Shown in pieces: positions 10,852 through 20,430 of a DNA stretch of 64,000 nucleotides. The DNA comes from Dyella choica (GTDB taxonomy: Bacteria; Pseudomonadota; Gammaproteobacteria; Xanthomonadales; Rhodanobacteraceae). The stretch is taken from contig NZ_RYYV01000008.1 in assembly GCF_003977665.1 (NCBI RefSeq), forward strand, positions 1 to 64,000, written 5' to 3'. The translations under genes and the position numbers were made by a program. Positions within the stretch are counted from its first letter, which is position 1. Every line of letters begins with the position of its first letter. The notes below the pieces were generated by a model. That model worked only from the letters and a program-made list of their open reading frames with translations. It had not been told where the DNA came from and searched no databases.

Positions 10852-12603
10852 GTGTCCGATATCGAAAGCAAAGATTCTTCCGACGCTGTCCGCGCCGATA
10901 CCAAACCTGTGAGTGAAACCCCTACCCGTACCCGTTCGCCCCGCCGGTCGAGCGCAGCGGCCAGCGAGGCCAATCCAGCCCCCGCAAGGTCTGCCGAAGC
11001 GCGGACCGAGTACGCCGAGCGTCCCGCCATGGCTGCCGAAGCGTCCGCTCCCACCCAGGAGCCACTGCGCTATGGCGGCAGCCAGAGCGGAGGGGAGACG
11101 CTGGAGGCGCGCGAAAACGCGCAAGGCGGAGGCAGCAACGGCAATGCCGGCGGCCAGCCGCAGAACCAGGGCCAGGGCTACCAGGGCGGCAACGAGCGCC
11201 GCAATGACCGCAACGACCGCAATCGCCGCCGCCGTCACGAGCGCGGCCAGCGGCCGCCGGGCCAGGGCGGCGGTCAGCCGCGCAACCCGCACGGCCTGCC
11301 GGTGGACGACGAAAATGCCGACATCGGCAGCAACGATCGCGTCATCAACCTCACCGAGCTCAAGCGCAAGAACCCGATCCAACTGCTGGAATTCGCCGAA
11401 TCACTCGGTATCCAGGAAGGCGTCGCACGCCAGCGCCGCCAGGACGTGATCTTCAACATCCTCAAAGCCCACGCCCGCTCAGGCGGCGGCATCTGGGCCG
11501 AAGGTGTGCTGGAAATCCTGCAGGACGGCTTCGGTTTCCTGCGCTCGGCCGACGAGTCCTACCTTGCCGGCCCGGATGACATCTATGTGTCGCCCAGCCA
11601 GATCCGTCGCTTCAACCTGCGTACCGGCGACTACATCACCGGGCGCGTGCGTCACCCGAAGGAAGGCGAACGCTACTTCGCGCTGCTGAAGGTCGACGAC
11701 ATCAACGGCGACCCGCCGGAAGCATCGAAGAACAAGATGCTGTTCGAGAACCTGACACCGCTGTTTCCGCGCAAGGCCTTCCACCTGGAACGCGGCAACG
11801 GTTCGACCGAGGACATCACCGCACGCATCCTGGACCTAGTCGCGCCGATCGGCCGCGGCCAGCGCGGCCTGATCGTGTCCCAGCCGAAGTCCGGCAAGAC
11901 GATGATGCTGCAGAACATCGCGCATGCCATCCAGTACAACCACCCGGATGTGCACCTGATCATCCTGTTGGTCGACGAACGTCCGGAAGAAGTGACGGAA
12001 ATCGCACGCACCGTGCGCGCCGAGGTGATCAGCTCCACCTTCGACGAACCGGCCGTGCGCCACGTGCAGGTCGCCGAAATGGTGATCGAACGCGCCAAGC
12101 GCCTGGTCGAGCACAAGCGCGACGTGGTCATCCTGCTTGATTCGATCACGCGTCTTGCCCGCGCCTACAACACCGTGGTGCCCAGCTCCGGCAAGGTGCT
12201 CACCGGCGGCGTGGATGCCAATGCGTTGCAGCGTCCCAAGCGCTTCTTCGGCGCCGCGCGCAATGTGGAAGAAGGCGGCTCGCTCACCATTATCGCCACC
12301 GCGCTGATCGATACCGGCAGCAAGATGGACGAGGTGATCTACGAAGAGTTCAAGGGCACCGGCAACATGGAAGTGCACCTGTCCCGCCGCATCTCCGAGA
12401 AACGCGTCTATCCGGCGATCGACATCAACCGCTCCGGGACGCGCCGCGAGGATCTGCTGATCGATCCGGATCTGCTGGCCAAGATCTGGATCTTGCGCAA
12501 GCTGCTGCATCCGATGGATGAACTGGCGGCGATGGAGTTCATGCTGGACAAGATGAAGAACACCAAGTCGAACGACGAGTTCTTCAATTCGATGAAGCGT
12601 TGA
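10852..12603 (+). CDS. rho: Transcription termination factor Rho, long form
   Basis: 583 residues from a GTG with a GAGG Shine-Dalgarno; an in-frame TTG six bases earlier is less likely. E. coli Rho is 419 residues; the excess is an N-terminal extension of about 165 residues of low complexity, rich in Gly, Gln, Asn, Arg and Ala. The canonical protein begins at [14 protein letters not shown] (Rho_N). The cold-shock-like RNA-binding domain ([29 protein letters not shown]) and RecA-like motor follow, with Walker A QPKSGKT near 345 and Walker B region [12 protein letters not shown]. It is an RNA helicase that releases transcripts. The extension is probably disordered and may add RNA contacts. Confidence 0.97.
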   Translation: MSDIESKDSSDAVRADTKPVSETPTRTRSPRRSSAAASEANPAPARSAEARTEYAERPAMAAEASAPTQEPLRYGGSQSGGETLEARENAQGGGSNGNAGGQPQNQGQGYQGGNERRNDRNDRNRRRRHERGQRPPGQGGGQPRNPHGLPVDDENADIGSNDRVINLTELKRKNPIQLLEFAESLGIQEGVARQRRQDVIFNILKAHARSGGGIWAEGVLEILQDGFGFLRSADESYLAGPDDIYVSPSQIRRFNLRTGDYITGRVRHPKEGERYFALLKVDDINGDPPEASKNKMLFENLTPLFPRKAFHLERGNGSTEDITARILDLVAPIGRGQRGLIVSQPKSGKTMMLQNIAHAIQYNHPDVHLIILLVDERPEEVTEIARTVRAEVISSTFDEPAVRHVQVAEMVIERAKRLVEHKRDVVILLDSITRLARAYNTVVPSSGKVLTGGVDANALQRPKRFFGAARNVEEGGSLTIIATALIDTGSKMDEVIYEEFKGTGNMEVHLSRRISEKRVYPAIDINRSGTRREDLLIDPDLLAKIWILRKLLHPMDELAAMEFMLDKMKNTKSNDEFFNSMKR

Positions 12604-12623
12604 GCGTTGCGCAAAAGCCGCAA

Positions 12624-12653
12624 CGAAAAAGCCGCCCAAGGGCGGCTTTTTCG
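12624..12653. terminator. Bidirectional intrinsic terminator between rho and yjdM
   Basis: Stem GCCGCCC / GGGCGGC with a two-base loop, flanked by A5 on the left and T5 on the right, so it can end transcripts of both converging genes. Confidence 0.9.
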
Positions 12654-12697
12654 TCTGAGCGCAATGAAAGTTCTTGCCTTGCCGACAGGGCGTATGC

Positions 12698-13039
12698 TCA
12701 CGCCTTCTTCAAGAAACAGACCTTGAGCACCAGATCCTTGATCTTGTCGGAGTGACCTTCGATGTGCTCCGCGTCGCCGTCGATCAGGCGGATGTTGCGG
12801 ATCAGCGTGCCCTGCTTGAGCGGAATCGACGCTCCCTTCACCTTAAGGTCCTTGACCACGGTGACGCTGTCGCCGTTTTCCAGCACATTGCCGTTCACAT
12901 CCCGCACGACCTGCCGGGCCTCCTCGGTGGCTGTGGCTTGCTGCGGCCACTCATGTCCGCAGTCCGGGCAGATATAGAGATCGCCGTCAGGATAGGTATG
13001 CTCCATGCTGCAAATCGGGCAGGCGGGGATATCGGACAT
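12698..13039 (-). CDS. yjdM: YjdM/PhnA-family zinc-ribbon protein
   Basis: 113 residues from the ATG at 13039. An N-terminal zinc ribbon (CPIC...CPDCGHEW) is followed by the conserved PhnA core: DVNGNVLENGDSVTVVKDLKVKG and GTLIRNIRLIDGD. The family was once called alkylphosphonate uptake protein, but its role is not established. It converges on rho through the shared terminator. Confidence 0.9.
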   Translation of the reverse strand: MSDIPACPICSMEHTYPDGDLYICPDCGHEWPQQATATEEARQVVRDVNGNVLENGDSVTVVKDLKVKGASIPLKQGTLIRNIRLIDGDAEHIEGHSDKIKDLVLKVCFLKKA

Positions 13040-13176
13040 GGGAACTGGCGCCAAAAAAATGCTGGCTGCACAGTGTAGCGTGACTGCCGATTACAGGCTG
13101 GATCTGGCCATATTGCATGACAGAACAGAACGTCTTTAGCTGATACGATCCTCCGATTCCACACACGTCCCGCCGC

Positions 13177-13842
13177 ATGCGCATACTGCTAATTGAAGAC
13201 GATCCGCTGGTTTCCGATGCCATCGTGCGCGGCCTGGCCGGCGCCGGCTACGTGGTGGATGCGGTGGGCGATGCCGAATCCGTCCAATCCCGCCTGGATA
13301 TCACCCATTACGACCTTGCCATCGTGGATCTGGGCCTGCCGGGCGAAGACGGTTTCACGCTGGTACGCCGTTTGCGCCACGATGGCAGCTCGCTGCCGCT
13401 GCTGATCGTCACGGCACGCGACGGATTGGACGATCGCGTCAACGCCCTGGATATCGGTGCGGACGATTACCTGGTCAAGCCGTTCGCCTTGCCGGAACTG
13501 GCCGCTCGGTGCCGTGCGCTGATCCGCCGCGCCACCGCCGCCGCCGCCAACGAAATGCAGGTGGGACGCCTGCGCATCGATCTGGCCGGCCGCCGCGCGA
13601 TCGACAACGCGGGGCGCGTGCTGGAACTGACCCGGCGCGAATGGTCGATCCTGGAATGCCTTGCCCACCACAGCGGTCGTGTCGTGAGCAAGGAACGCCT
13701 GATCCAGGCCATCGTGAGCTGGGACGAGGAAATTTCCGGCAACGCGATAGAGGTGCATGTATCGCGCTTGCGCGCAAAACTGGGCGAGTCGGCTACGGTA
13801 CGCGGTATACGCGGCCTCGGCTATCGCCTGGATGACGCATAG
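13177..13842 (+). CDS. OmpR-family response regulator (QseB/TctD-like)
   Basis: 221 residues. Receiver domain with MRILLIEDDP, Asp51 in AIVDLGLPGEDG and Lys in YLVKPF; winged-helix C-terminus ending VRGIRGLGYRLDDA. Paired with the kinase 14 bases downstream. The pairing with a kinase whose sensor resembles the TctE/QseC group suggests response to a small carboxylate, metal or envelope cue; this is an inference. Confidence 0.92.
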   Translation: MRILLIEDDPLVSDAIVRGLAGAGYVVDAVGDAESVQSRLDITHYDLAIVDLGLPGEDGFTLVRRLRHDGSSLPLLIVTARDGLDDRVNALDIGADDYLVKPFALPELAARCRALIRRATAAAANEMQVGRLRIDLAGRRAIDNAGRVLELTRREWSILECLAHHSGRVVSKERLIQAIVSWDEEISGNAIEVHVSRLRAKLGESATVRGIRGLGYRLDDA

Positions 13843-13856
13843 CTGTTGATCTGAGA

Positions 13857-15374
13857 ATGTCCGCAGTGTCCAGACCCCGACGTGCGCCGAGCATCCGCGG
13901 ACGCTTGCTCGGCTATCTGCTGCTGCCGCTGGTGCTGCTGCTGGTGGCCAGTGTGTGGGCGGACCACCGTACCTATGTGACGCCCCTGTATAACGCCTTC
14001 GACCGTGCGCTTTCCCACACGGTGCTGGCGATTGCGGCTCACTTGACCCGCGGACCTGACGGACAGGTTCATCTGGAAAAGCCCGACTCCGGCATTCCGC
14101 CGATGCCCCCGAACAGCACCGCTCCCCCGCCGCCATCCGACCCGCTCGGTGAACACGACAAACCGCCGCTGCGCTTCGAGTATGGCAACCGGCCATCGCT
14201 CTGGACGCATCTGTTTCCAGGCGGACGGGAAAGCTTTCTTTATCGCGTGAACCTGCCGGATGGACAGGCTGTCGCCGGCGACCAGGGCCTGCCGATCGCC
14301 CGGGGTGGCGGCGGCAATGGCTTCAGCTACAACGACGCCGTCTACAAGCAATTGCCGTTGCGCATCGTCAGCTACCACACGCAAGTAAGCGGCCAACCAG
14401 TCATCGTCAGCGTGGGCGAAACCATGCATCGGCGCGATCGGGCGGTGCGGCGGCTGGACACCCTTATCGGCTTGAGCGACGGCATCCAATTGTTGCTGGT
14501 GCTAGGTGTATGCCTGTTCGGCATTACGGTTGCCTTGCGTCCGATCAACCGCCTGGGTGAACGGATCGCGCATCGGCAACCGCAATCGCTGCAACCGTTG
14601 CCGGTGGCGCCTGTACCCAGCGAAGTGCGCCCATTGGTGCAATCGCTCAATACCCTGCTGGGCACCGTGCGCAATGCCGCGCAAGCTCAGCAGCACTTCC
14701 TTACCAATGCCGCTCATCAACTACGCACGCCGCTCTCCGGCTTGAAAGCGCAGCTGGAAGTATTGGCTGGCGAAACCCGCGATGGAGCGCAGCAGGAACG
14801 CATCGCACGTCTGCACGACAGCGTGGATCGCCTGGCGCACACTGCCAATCAGCTGCTTGCTCTTGCGCGTGCCGAGCCTTCGGCGCACAGCCCAGGCGAC
14901 TTCACCGAGGTCCAGCTGGAAGCACTGATCGGCACGGTGGCCGACTCCATGCTCGATCGCGCTATAGCGCGCAACATCGATCTGGGCGCGGAGTGCGAAC
15001 CGGCGCACGTTCATGGCGTCCTTTGGCTGCTGCACGAGCTGTTGATCAACCTCCTCGACAACGCCATCCGTCACACGCCCGAGGACGGCCGCATCACGCT
15101 GCGCTGCGGATTGCATGGCGGCGCGCCCTACCTGGAAGTGGAGGACAACGGCCCCGGCATTCCCATCTCAGAGCGCGAACGCGTGCGCGAACGTTTCTAT
15201 CGTGCGGCCGGCAGCGATGGCCAGAGCAGCGGGCTGGGGCTGGCGATCGTCGAGGAGATCGCTCGCAGCCACCACGCGCGGTTCGAAATCCTCGATGCGC
15301 GGGTAGGGACGGGGGCGCGAATGCGCGTGGCGTTTCCGTCCGAAGGCATGAAGGAACAGGTATTGACTGCGTAG
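13857..15374 (+). CDS. Sensor histidine kinase (TctE/QseC-like)
   Basis: 505 residues. TM helix at about 18-36, a periplasmic region to about 205 with a Pro-rich, flexible insertion (PPMPPNSTAPPPPSD), and a second TM at about 210-228. HisKA follows with His287 in FLTNAAHQLRTPLSG, then HATPase with N box LINLLDNAIRHTP, DNGPGIP and GLGLAIV. It is co-transcribed with the preceding regulator. The ligand is unknown. Confidence 0.92.
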   Translation: MSAVSRPRRAPSIRGRLLGYLLLPLVLLLVASVWADHRTYVTPLYNAFDRALSHTVLAIAAHLTRGPDGQVHLEKPDSGIPPMPPNSTAPPPPSDPLGEHDKPPLRFEYGNRPSLWTHLFPGGRESFLYRVNLPDGQAVAGDQGLPIARGGGGNGFSYNDAVYKQLPLRIVSYHTQVSGQPVIVSVGETMHRRDRAVRRLDTLIGLSDGIQLLLVLGVCLFGITVALRPINRLGERIAHRQPQSLQPLPVAPVPSEVRPLVQSLNTLLGTVRNAAQAQQHFLTNAAHQLRTPLSGLKAQLEVLAGETRDGAQQERIARLHDSVDRLAHTANQLLALARAEPSAHSPGDFTEVQLEALIGTVADSMLDRAIARNIDLGAECEPAHVHGVLWLLHELLINLLDNAIRHTPEDGRITLRCGLHGGAPYLEVEDNGPGIPISERERVRERFYRAAGSDGQSSGLGLAIVEEIARSHHARFEILDARVGTGARMRVAFPSEGMKEQVLTA

Positions 15375-15516
15375 CCCAGGGGGTTTTTGCTATTTCCTGT
15401 CCCCGCATGCTCCCTGGCTGTAGCTGTACTGTCACGTACAAATTTTTTCACATACCCCCTTTTCGCGACGATGCGCAGCCTCCATAGTCGGGGGCTATCC
15501 CCGTGAGGCTTGCCCC

Positions 15517-16884
15517 GTGTCCATACCCAGTGCCGTCAAAAGCACCCCGATCTACGGCCGCCAGCAACTGATCGATTACCTGGCCGCCGGCGAGAAGCCG
15601 CGTGATGCCTGGCTGATCGGCACCGAGCACGAAAAATTTGGCTTCCGTACAGAGGATCTTCGCCCACCGGCGTTCGAGGGTGAGCGCGGCATACGCGCAC
15701 TGCTGGAAGGCATTGCCTCACGTTATGGTTGGGAGATTGCCCGCGAAGGCGATACCCCGGTGGCGCTGATGCGCGACAAGGCCAACATCACGCTGGAGCC
15801 GGCCGGCCAGCTGGAGTTGTCCGGCGCGCCACTGGAAACCATCCACCAGACCTGTCTCGAAGTGAACACGCATCTGGCAGAAGTGCGCTCCGTAGCCGAC
15901 GAGCTGGGCCTGGGCTTCCTTGGCATGGGCTTCCAACCGAAGTGGCCCCGTGACCAGATGCCGTGGATGCCCAAGGGCCGCTACAAGATCATGCGCGAAT
16001 ACATGCCCAAGGTCGGCTCGCTCGGCCTGGACATGATGACGCGCACCTGCACCGTGCAGGTCAACCTGGATTTCGAGAGCGAAGGCGACATGGTGCGCAA
16101 GTTCCGCACCAGCCTCGCCTTGCAACCGATCGCCACCGCGCTTTTCGCCGATTCGCCATTTACGGACGGCAAGCCCAACGGCTATCTCTCCTACCGCTCG
16201 AATGTGTGGACGGATACCGATGCGGATCGTACCGGCATGCTCGACTTCGTATTCGAAGCGGGTTTCGGTTACGAACGCTATGTCGACTACATGCTGGACG
16301 TACCGATGTATTTCAGCTATCAGGACGGCCGCTACGTCGACCTGTCCGGCAAGGACTTCAAGCGTTTCATGTCAGGCGCGCTCGACGAACTGCCCGGCAC
16401 GCGCGCCACGATGAAGGACTGGGGCGATCATCTGACCACCGCCTTTCCGGAGGTACGGCTGAAGCAATACCTGGAAATGCGTGGCGCGGACGGTGGTCCG
16501 TGGAATCGCCTTTGTGCGCTTCCGGCGTTCTGGGTCGGCCTGCTCTACGACGATGAAGCGCTGCATGCAGCGTGGGATCTGGTGAAGGATTTCAGCCGCG
16601 AAGAACGCCATGCTTTGCGCGATGGCGTGCCCAAGCATGCACTGAAGCTGCCATTCCGCCGCGGCACCGTGCGCGACCTGGCCCGCGAGGCGTTGCAAAT
16701 CGCTGCGCATGGCCTGAAACGCCGCAACCGGCTCAATCGCAACGGCGCGAACGAGAGCATCTTCCTGGAACCGCTGATTGAAATCGTCGACGCCAATCAG
16801 ACGCCCGCCGAACGCAAGCTAGAGCTGTTCCACGGTGTGTGGAACGGCAGCGTGGATCCCGTCTTCAAGGAATTCGCCTATTGA
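15517..16884 (+). CDS. gshA: Glutamate-cysteine ligase, plant-type
   Basis: 455 residues from a GTG at 15517. It catalyses the first step of glutathione synthesis. It belongs to the GCS2 type of plants and alpha/xanthomonad bacteria rather than the E. coli type: [12 protein letters not shown] near the start, [31 protein letters not shown] and [11 protein letters not shown] small inverted repeat (TGTAC-6-GTACA, 15425-15440) lies in the upstream region. The lysE-type gene overlaps its stop. Confidence 0.95.
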   Translation: MSIPSAVKSTPIYGRQQLIDYLAAGEKPRDAWLIGTEHEKFGFRTEDLRPPAFEGERGIRALLEGIASRYGWEIAREGDTPVALMRDKANITLEPAGQLELSGAPLETIHQTCLEVNTHLAEVRSVADELGLGFLGMGFQPKWPRDQMPWMPKGRYKIMREYMPKVGSLGLDMMTRTCTVQVNLDFESEGDMVRKFRTSLALQPIATALFADSPFTDGKPNGYLSYRSNVWTDTDADRTGMLDFVFEAGFGYERYVDYMLDVPMYFSYQDGRYVDLSGKDFKRFMSGALDELPGTRATMKDWGDHLTTAFPEVRLKQYLEMRGADGGPWNRLCALPAFWVGLLYDDEALHAAWDLVKDFSREERHALRDGVPKHALKLPFRRGTVRDLAREALQIAAHGLKRRNRLNRNGANESIFLEPLIEIVDANQTPAERKLELFHGVWNGSVDPVFKEFAY

Positions 16885-17519
16885 TCGCGACAACGCCCGT
16901 TCAGGCACCTTTCCTTTCCGGATTGCTGCTTGGCGCCTCGCTGATCATCGCCATTGGCGCGCAGAACGCCTTCGTGCTGCGGCAAGGACTGTTGCGATCG
17001 CACCGCTTTGCGGTGGCGCTGTTTTGCGCACTTTCTGACGCGGCATTGATTGCGGCGGGCGTCGGCGGGCTGGGTGTCGCCATCGGCCAGCACCCGCGCA
17101 TGCTGGCCGTCGTGGCTTGTGCAGGCGCGTTGGTACTGGCGTGGTATGGCATCAAGGCACTGCGCCGCGCCTTGCATCCCGAGGTGCTTACACCGGACAC
17201 GCACGGCGCCACTGCCAGCCAGTGGCGGGTGCTTGCCGCCTGTGCCGGCTTCACCTGGCTCAATCCGCACGTTTACCTGGATACCGTGCTGCTGATCGGC
17301 AGCCTCGCCTCGGCCTGGCCGGTACCGGGACCGCGCACGCTGTTCGCCATCGGCGCGGCAACGGCTTCGTTCACCTGGTTCTTCGGTCTGGCCTATGGTG
17401 CGCGCTTGCTCGCGCCGCTGTTCCGCAAACCGCTGGCATGGCGCGTGCTGGATGTGTCGATCGCGCTGGTGATGTGGGGTATTGCCGGCAAGCTAATGCT
17501 TTCCTTCCTGGCGCATTGA
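16881..17519 (+). CDS. LysE/ArgO-family amino-acid exporter
   Basis: 212 residues from a TTG at 16881 that overlaps the gshA stop (TTGA); an ATG at 16839 is open but would embed 45 bases in gshA. Membrane protein with five or six helices. Family motif [24 protein letters not shown] near the start and [13 protein letters not shown] in the middle match the LysE/ArgO group (basic amino-acid export). Coupling to gshA may be positional only. Confidence 0.88.
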   Translation: MIATTPVQAPFLSGLLLGASLIIAIGAQNAFVLRQGLLRSHRFAVALFCALSDAALIAAGVGGLGVAIGQHPRMLAVVACAGALVLAWYGIKALRRALHPEVLTPDTHGATASQWRVLAACAGFTWLNPHVYLDTVLLIGSLASAWPVPGPRTLFAIGAATASFTWFFGLAYGARLLAPLFRKPLAWRVLDVSIALVMWGIAGKLMLSFLAH

Positions 17520-17677
17520 CGTCATCGCCTGGACGCGACTCGGGCGGAACATCTCAGGCGGCGATGGGCATCCCTGCCGCCCAAGATCTTGGCACACAGG
17601 TTGCTTCGGATAGAGCGAGGCACGGGTCGACGCAATCCCATGCGCCGGTGATCGTTTGATGACCTGACGAGAGGATC

Positions 17678-18196
17678 ATGCATATGATCGAGAACCGCGA
17701 CGAGCAATTCAAAGAGTTGTGCGCCCAGTACGGTGCCGTCATGTATCTCGTACAGGCATTCGAGAACGAAGTGGCTAACGCCAATTCATGCATCACTCTT
17801 GCGCCGGGCCTCAAGCAGCCAGTCACGGCGGGGGAAGAGGTGGAAGATCCGCCGTCGGACGAGCCATTTACGGTCGGCCTGCACACCCTGGTCAAGCGCC
17901 TGAGCGGGCTCACGTTTGTGCCAGCGACGCTCGTAAGCATGCTCGACCAGGCGAAATCTCGCCGGGACTTCCTGACCAAACGATTCTTTCGCGATCGCGC
18001 GGAAAGCTTCTACATGGGCAGGAGCGAAGAGTTGCTGGAAGAATTGGAAGGGCACGGAAAATTCTTTCACGGCGCGGAGAAGTCGCTGCAGGATTTCCTG
18101 TGTCCGCTACTTCTGAAACTGGGCTTTGCCCAGGCGGGCGTACAGGGAGAATTCGACATGTACTTCGCTGCGCCGGACTCCCACATGCTCCATTAG
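17678..18196 (+). CDS. Hypothetical cytoplasmic protein
   Basis: 172 residues from an ATG with GAGAGG upstream; a second ATG lies six bases on. No signal peptide or membrane helix. Mostly helical and charged, with an acidic stretch (GEEVEDPPSDEP) and a basic one (DQAKSRRDFLTKRFFRDRAESFY). I do not recognise the family. It stands alone between the gshA-lysE pair and a hairpin-rich repeat. Confidence 0.6.
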   Translation: MHMIENRDEQFKELCAQYGAVMYLVQAFENEVANANSCITLAPGLKQPVTAGEEVEDPPSDEPFTVGLHTLVKRLSGLTFVPATLVSMLDQAKSRRDFLTKRFFRDRAESFYMGRSEELLEELEGHGKFFHGAEKSLQDFLCPLLLKLGFAQAGVQGEFDMYFAAPDSHMLH

Positions 18197-18209
18197 GGAC
18201 GGTCTGAAA

Positions 18210-18314
18210 AAGTCCGTCACGGACTTCCGCGCCGCGTCCGGTACACGCCCGGACGCGGCTATGCCAAATCAAGCGCTTACGCACCTGTTTCGCGGCGGGC
18301 CTTCCCTGGCCCGC
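18210..18314 (+). repeat. Three-hairpin repeat element, left copy (+ orientation)
   Basis: Hairpin 1 at 18210-18226 (AAGTCCGT / ACGGACTT). Hairpin 2 at 18231-18259 (GCCGCGTCCGG / CCGGACGCGGC, 7-base loop). Then a single-stranded linker at 18257-18277 (GGCTATGCC-AAATCAAGCGCT), and hairpin 3 at 18295-18314 (GCGGGCC / GGCCCGC). The same order of hairpins and nearly the same linker occur in inverted orientation at 21249-21359, with paired base changes in hairpin 2. It is either an interspersed repeat or a structured RNA. The whole 18197-18534 gap holds no gene. Confidence 0.65.
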
Positions 18315-18363
18315 GGAAACTCTGAACTCATTCAGAGTTTCCTTAGCTGCCGCAAAGCGGCAG
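18315..18363. terminator. Tandem hairpins downstream of the left repeat
   Basis: GGAAACTCTGAA / TTCAGAGTTTCC (12-bp perfect arms, 4-base loop, 18315-18342), then CTGCCGC / GCGGCAG (18347-18363) followed by a short T run (GCCTTTTTGG). The second could terminate rightward transcription. A further CCGGGG/CCCCGG hairpin lies near 18500, close to the doxX stop. Confidence 0.5.
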
Positions 18364-18534
18364 TGCCTTTTTGGCCCCCCGGCGTCACGTCGCGGCGCCC
18401 GTGCACCCCATCCTGCCGACTATGCAGGAACGGCCCGCACACATAGGCTGTGATGACCATCCCAGCATCGAGCGCAGTGCATGCATGGCCATGCCGGGGT
18501 TTGCACCCCGGCTTACGATGGTCCCCAGCGCACA

Positions 18535-18996
18535 TCAATCGCGCGTTTGAATATTCAGCCAGCGCGCGACCAGCGTGTCCAGGCTGAACTTGCCCGGCCC
18601 CGCTATCAGGAGCCAGAAGAAAATCGTGATGTAGAGCACTTCGTCGGCTTCAACGTAGTCATCCAACCCCATCAGGCGGCTCGATACCACCAGGGCCAAG
18701 GCCACCAGCATGTTGATGATCATCGGAATGCTGACCAGGCGCGTGAACAGTCCGAGCATCAGCAGCAGGCCGCCAACCAGCTCCGTCCAGGCCGACAAAG
18801 CTGCATTGAACGCCGGGTGAGGAATGCCCCAGCCGATGAAGCGCTGGGTAAAACCGTCCAGGTTCTGCACCTTGCCGATACCCGTCTCCAGCCAGAAGTA
18901 ACCGAACACCAGCCTTATCACCAAGGGGCCCAGCGAGCGTCCCGCATGCAGGATGCCGAGCCAACGCGAAGCTGTCGTCGCCAAGAAATGACGCAT
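18535..18996 (-). CDS. DoxX-family membrane protein next to the bufferin operon
   Basis: 153 residues from the ATG at 18996; the frame is open further upstream but only this start gives a normal DoxX protein. Four TM helices. Motifs LGPLVIRLVFGYFWLETGIGK and the later WTELVGGLLLMLGLFTRL are typical. DoxX proteins are frequent partners of DUF692/DUF2063 bufferin operons, usually in the same operon. Here it is divergent from bufA, with 243 bases between. Likely role: redox or quinone-linked membrane function; unproven. Confidence 0.85.
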   Translation of the reverse strand: MRHFLATTASRWLGILHAGRSLGPLVIRLVFGYFWLETGIGKVQNLDGFTQRFIGWGIPHPAFNAALSAWTELVGGLLLMLGLFTRLVSIPMIINMLVALALVVSSRLMGLDDYVEADEVLYITIFFWLLIAGPGKFSLDTLVARWLNIQTRD

Positions 18997-19239
18997 TGCA
19001 CCTATTCCCACACGTGGAGTAGGCGCATGATGCGCGGGCTGCCCCATTGCCTCAATGTCCAGACGTCCAGACTTTCTTGCCTGGCATCCGCCGGACTGTT
19101 GGGCATAAATGCAGGATGCACGGATGCAGCGACCGATGGAGCGAAGCAGCACAATCGCCCTTGTCCGGGTGGCCTCATGGCACCGGGCAAGTATCCCTGT
19201 GCCGCCCTGCGGCGACCCACAAATCTTGGAGCGATAGAT

Positions 19240-19512
19240 ATGAACGTCAAGACAGTCAATGCCAGCGCCATGGCCCTGATGGTGGCCGGTTTGTTCGCCG
19301 CCGCCACGGTTTCCGCCGCGCCTGCCGGTGCCGCCGCCGGCGACCAGGCCCAGGTCAAGTGCGTGAACTCCAGCTCTTGCAAGGGCCAGGGCGCCTGCAA
19401 GCAGGCCACCAATTCCTGCAAGGGCCAGAACTCGTGCAAGGGTCAAGGCTTCACCATGCAGAAGACCCAGGCCGATTGCGAAAAGGCGCAGGCCGCAGCC
19501 AAAGCGAAGTGA
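19240..19512 (+). CDS. bufA2: Bufferin-type ribosomal peptide precursor (BufA2-like)
   Basis: 90 residues with a good GGAG ribosome site. A Sec-type signal peptide (residues 1 to about 26, cut near VSAAPA) precedes a Cys/Lys/Gly-rich core. Six cysteines (41, 47, 53, 60, 66, 80) sit in a repeating pattern CKGQGACKQATNSCKGQNSCKGQGF. This is the layout of BufA2-type precursors, whose cysteines are converted to thiooxazoles by the neighbouring DUF692 enzyme to give periplasmic copper-binding peptides. Family knowledge is from the described bufferins; the modification here is inferred from context. Confidence 0.88.
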   Translation: MNVKTVNASAMALMVAGLFAAATVSAAPAGAAAGDQAQVKCVNSSSCKGQGACKQATNSCKGQNSCKGQGFTMQKTQADCEKAQAAAKAK

Positions 19513-19572
19513 TGCACACGGCGGGATGCACGCACGCCGCATGCGTCCCGCCTTCTCCAGGAGACTCTCGCC

Positions 19573-20430
19573 ATGGCCATGCAATCCGCCGAGCGCTCCG
19601 ATGCCTTGCCCTACCTGGGCTACGGATTGGGCTTGCGCGTTGAGCACTACGAAGCGCTGCGTGCCCAGCCATCCGGTGTCGATTGGCTGGAGATTGTTTC
19701 AGAAAATTACATGGTGCAGGGCGGCTTGCCGCTGACCTGGCTGGACCGCTTCCGCGAACGGTTTCCGCTGGTGATGCATGGCGTGTCGATGTCGATCGGC
19801 AGCACCGACCCGCTGGACGACGATTACCTGGCCCGCCTTGTCACGCTGGCCAGGCGCATCGAACCGGCCTGGGTTTCCGACCACCTTTGCTGGACCGGCG
19901 TGCAGGGCGTGAATCTGCACGACTTGATGCCGCTGCCCTATACCGAGGAAGCCCTCGACCATGTCGTTGCCCGTGTCCAACAGGTACAGGACCGGCTCAA
20001 GCGCCGCATTTTGCTCGAAAACGTTTCCAGCTATGTCAGCTATGCCGATTCACAGCTGACCGAGTGGGAGTTTCTGGCCGAAGTGGCCGGACGCGCCGAT
20101 TGCATGATCCTGCTGGACATCAACAACGTGCATGTCAGCGCGAAGAACCATGGGTTTTCGGCGCTGGATTACCTGCACGGCATTCCGGTTTCGCGCGTGC
20201 AGCAGTTTCACCTAGCCGGCTACGAACAGGGCGAGCGTTTGATCATCGATACCCATGACGCGCCGGTTTCCAACGCAGTGTGGGACCTGTACACCGAAGC
20301 CGTGCGTCGGTTTGGCCGCGTATCGACGATGATCGAACGCGATGACCATTTCCCACCGCTGGCCGAATTGAAGGCGGAACTGGAACATGCGCGCATGCTC
20401 GCCGAACCGCTCTTGCGAGATGCCGCATGA
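19573..20430 (+). CDS. bufB: DUF692 multinuclear non-heme iron oxygenase (MNIO)
   Basis: 285 residues, TIM-barrel. Conserved metal-site and core motifs are present: LGYGLGLRVEHYE, DWLEIVSENYM, VMHGVSMSIG, WVSDHLCW, LLENVSSY, LLDINNVHVSAKNHG, FHLAGYEQ and IDTHDAPVSNAVWDLY. This family modifies cysteines in RiPP precursors (methanobactin, bufferins). It lies 60 bases after the precursor gene and overlaps the partner gene by four bases. Confidence 0.93.
   Translation: MAMQSAERSDALPYLGYGLGLRVEHYEALRAQPSGVDWLEIVSENYMVQGGLPLTWLDRFRERFPLVMHGVSMSIGSTDPLDDDYLARLVTLARRIEPAWVSDHLCWTGVQGVNLHDLMPLPYTEEALDHVVARVQQVQDRLKRRILLENVSSYVSYADSQLTEWEFLAEVAGRADCMILLDINNVHVSAKNHGFSALDYLHGIPVSRVQQFHLAGYEQGERLIIDTHDAPVSNAVWDLYTEAVRRFGRVSTMIERDDHFPPLAELKAELEHARMLAEPLLRDAA

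Noticed and set aside
13189-14196. 335-codon minus-strand frame
   Set aside because: Antisense shadow of a response regulator and kinase whose domains are complete; high-GC sequence leaves antisense frames open.
18481-19239. Plus-strand open frame leading into bufA
   Set aside because: Antisense to doxX and without a start site near bufA; the ATG at 19240 has GGAG and begins a signal peptide.
18997-19647. Minus-strand upstream extension of the doxX frame (370 codons)
   Set aside because: It runs antisense through bufA with Gly/Ala-rich filler; DoxX proper starts at 18996.
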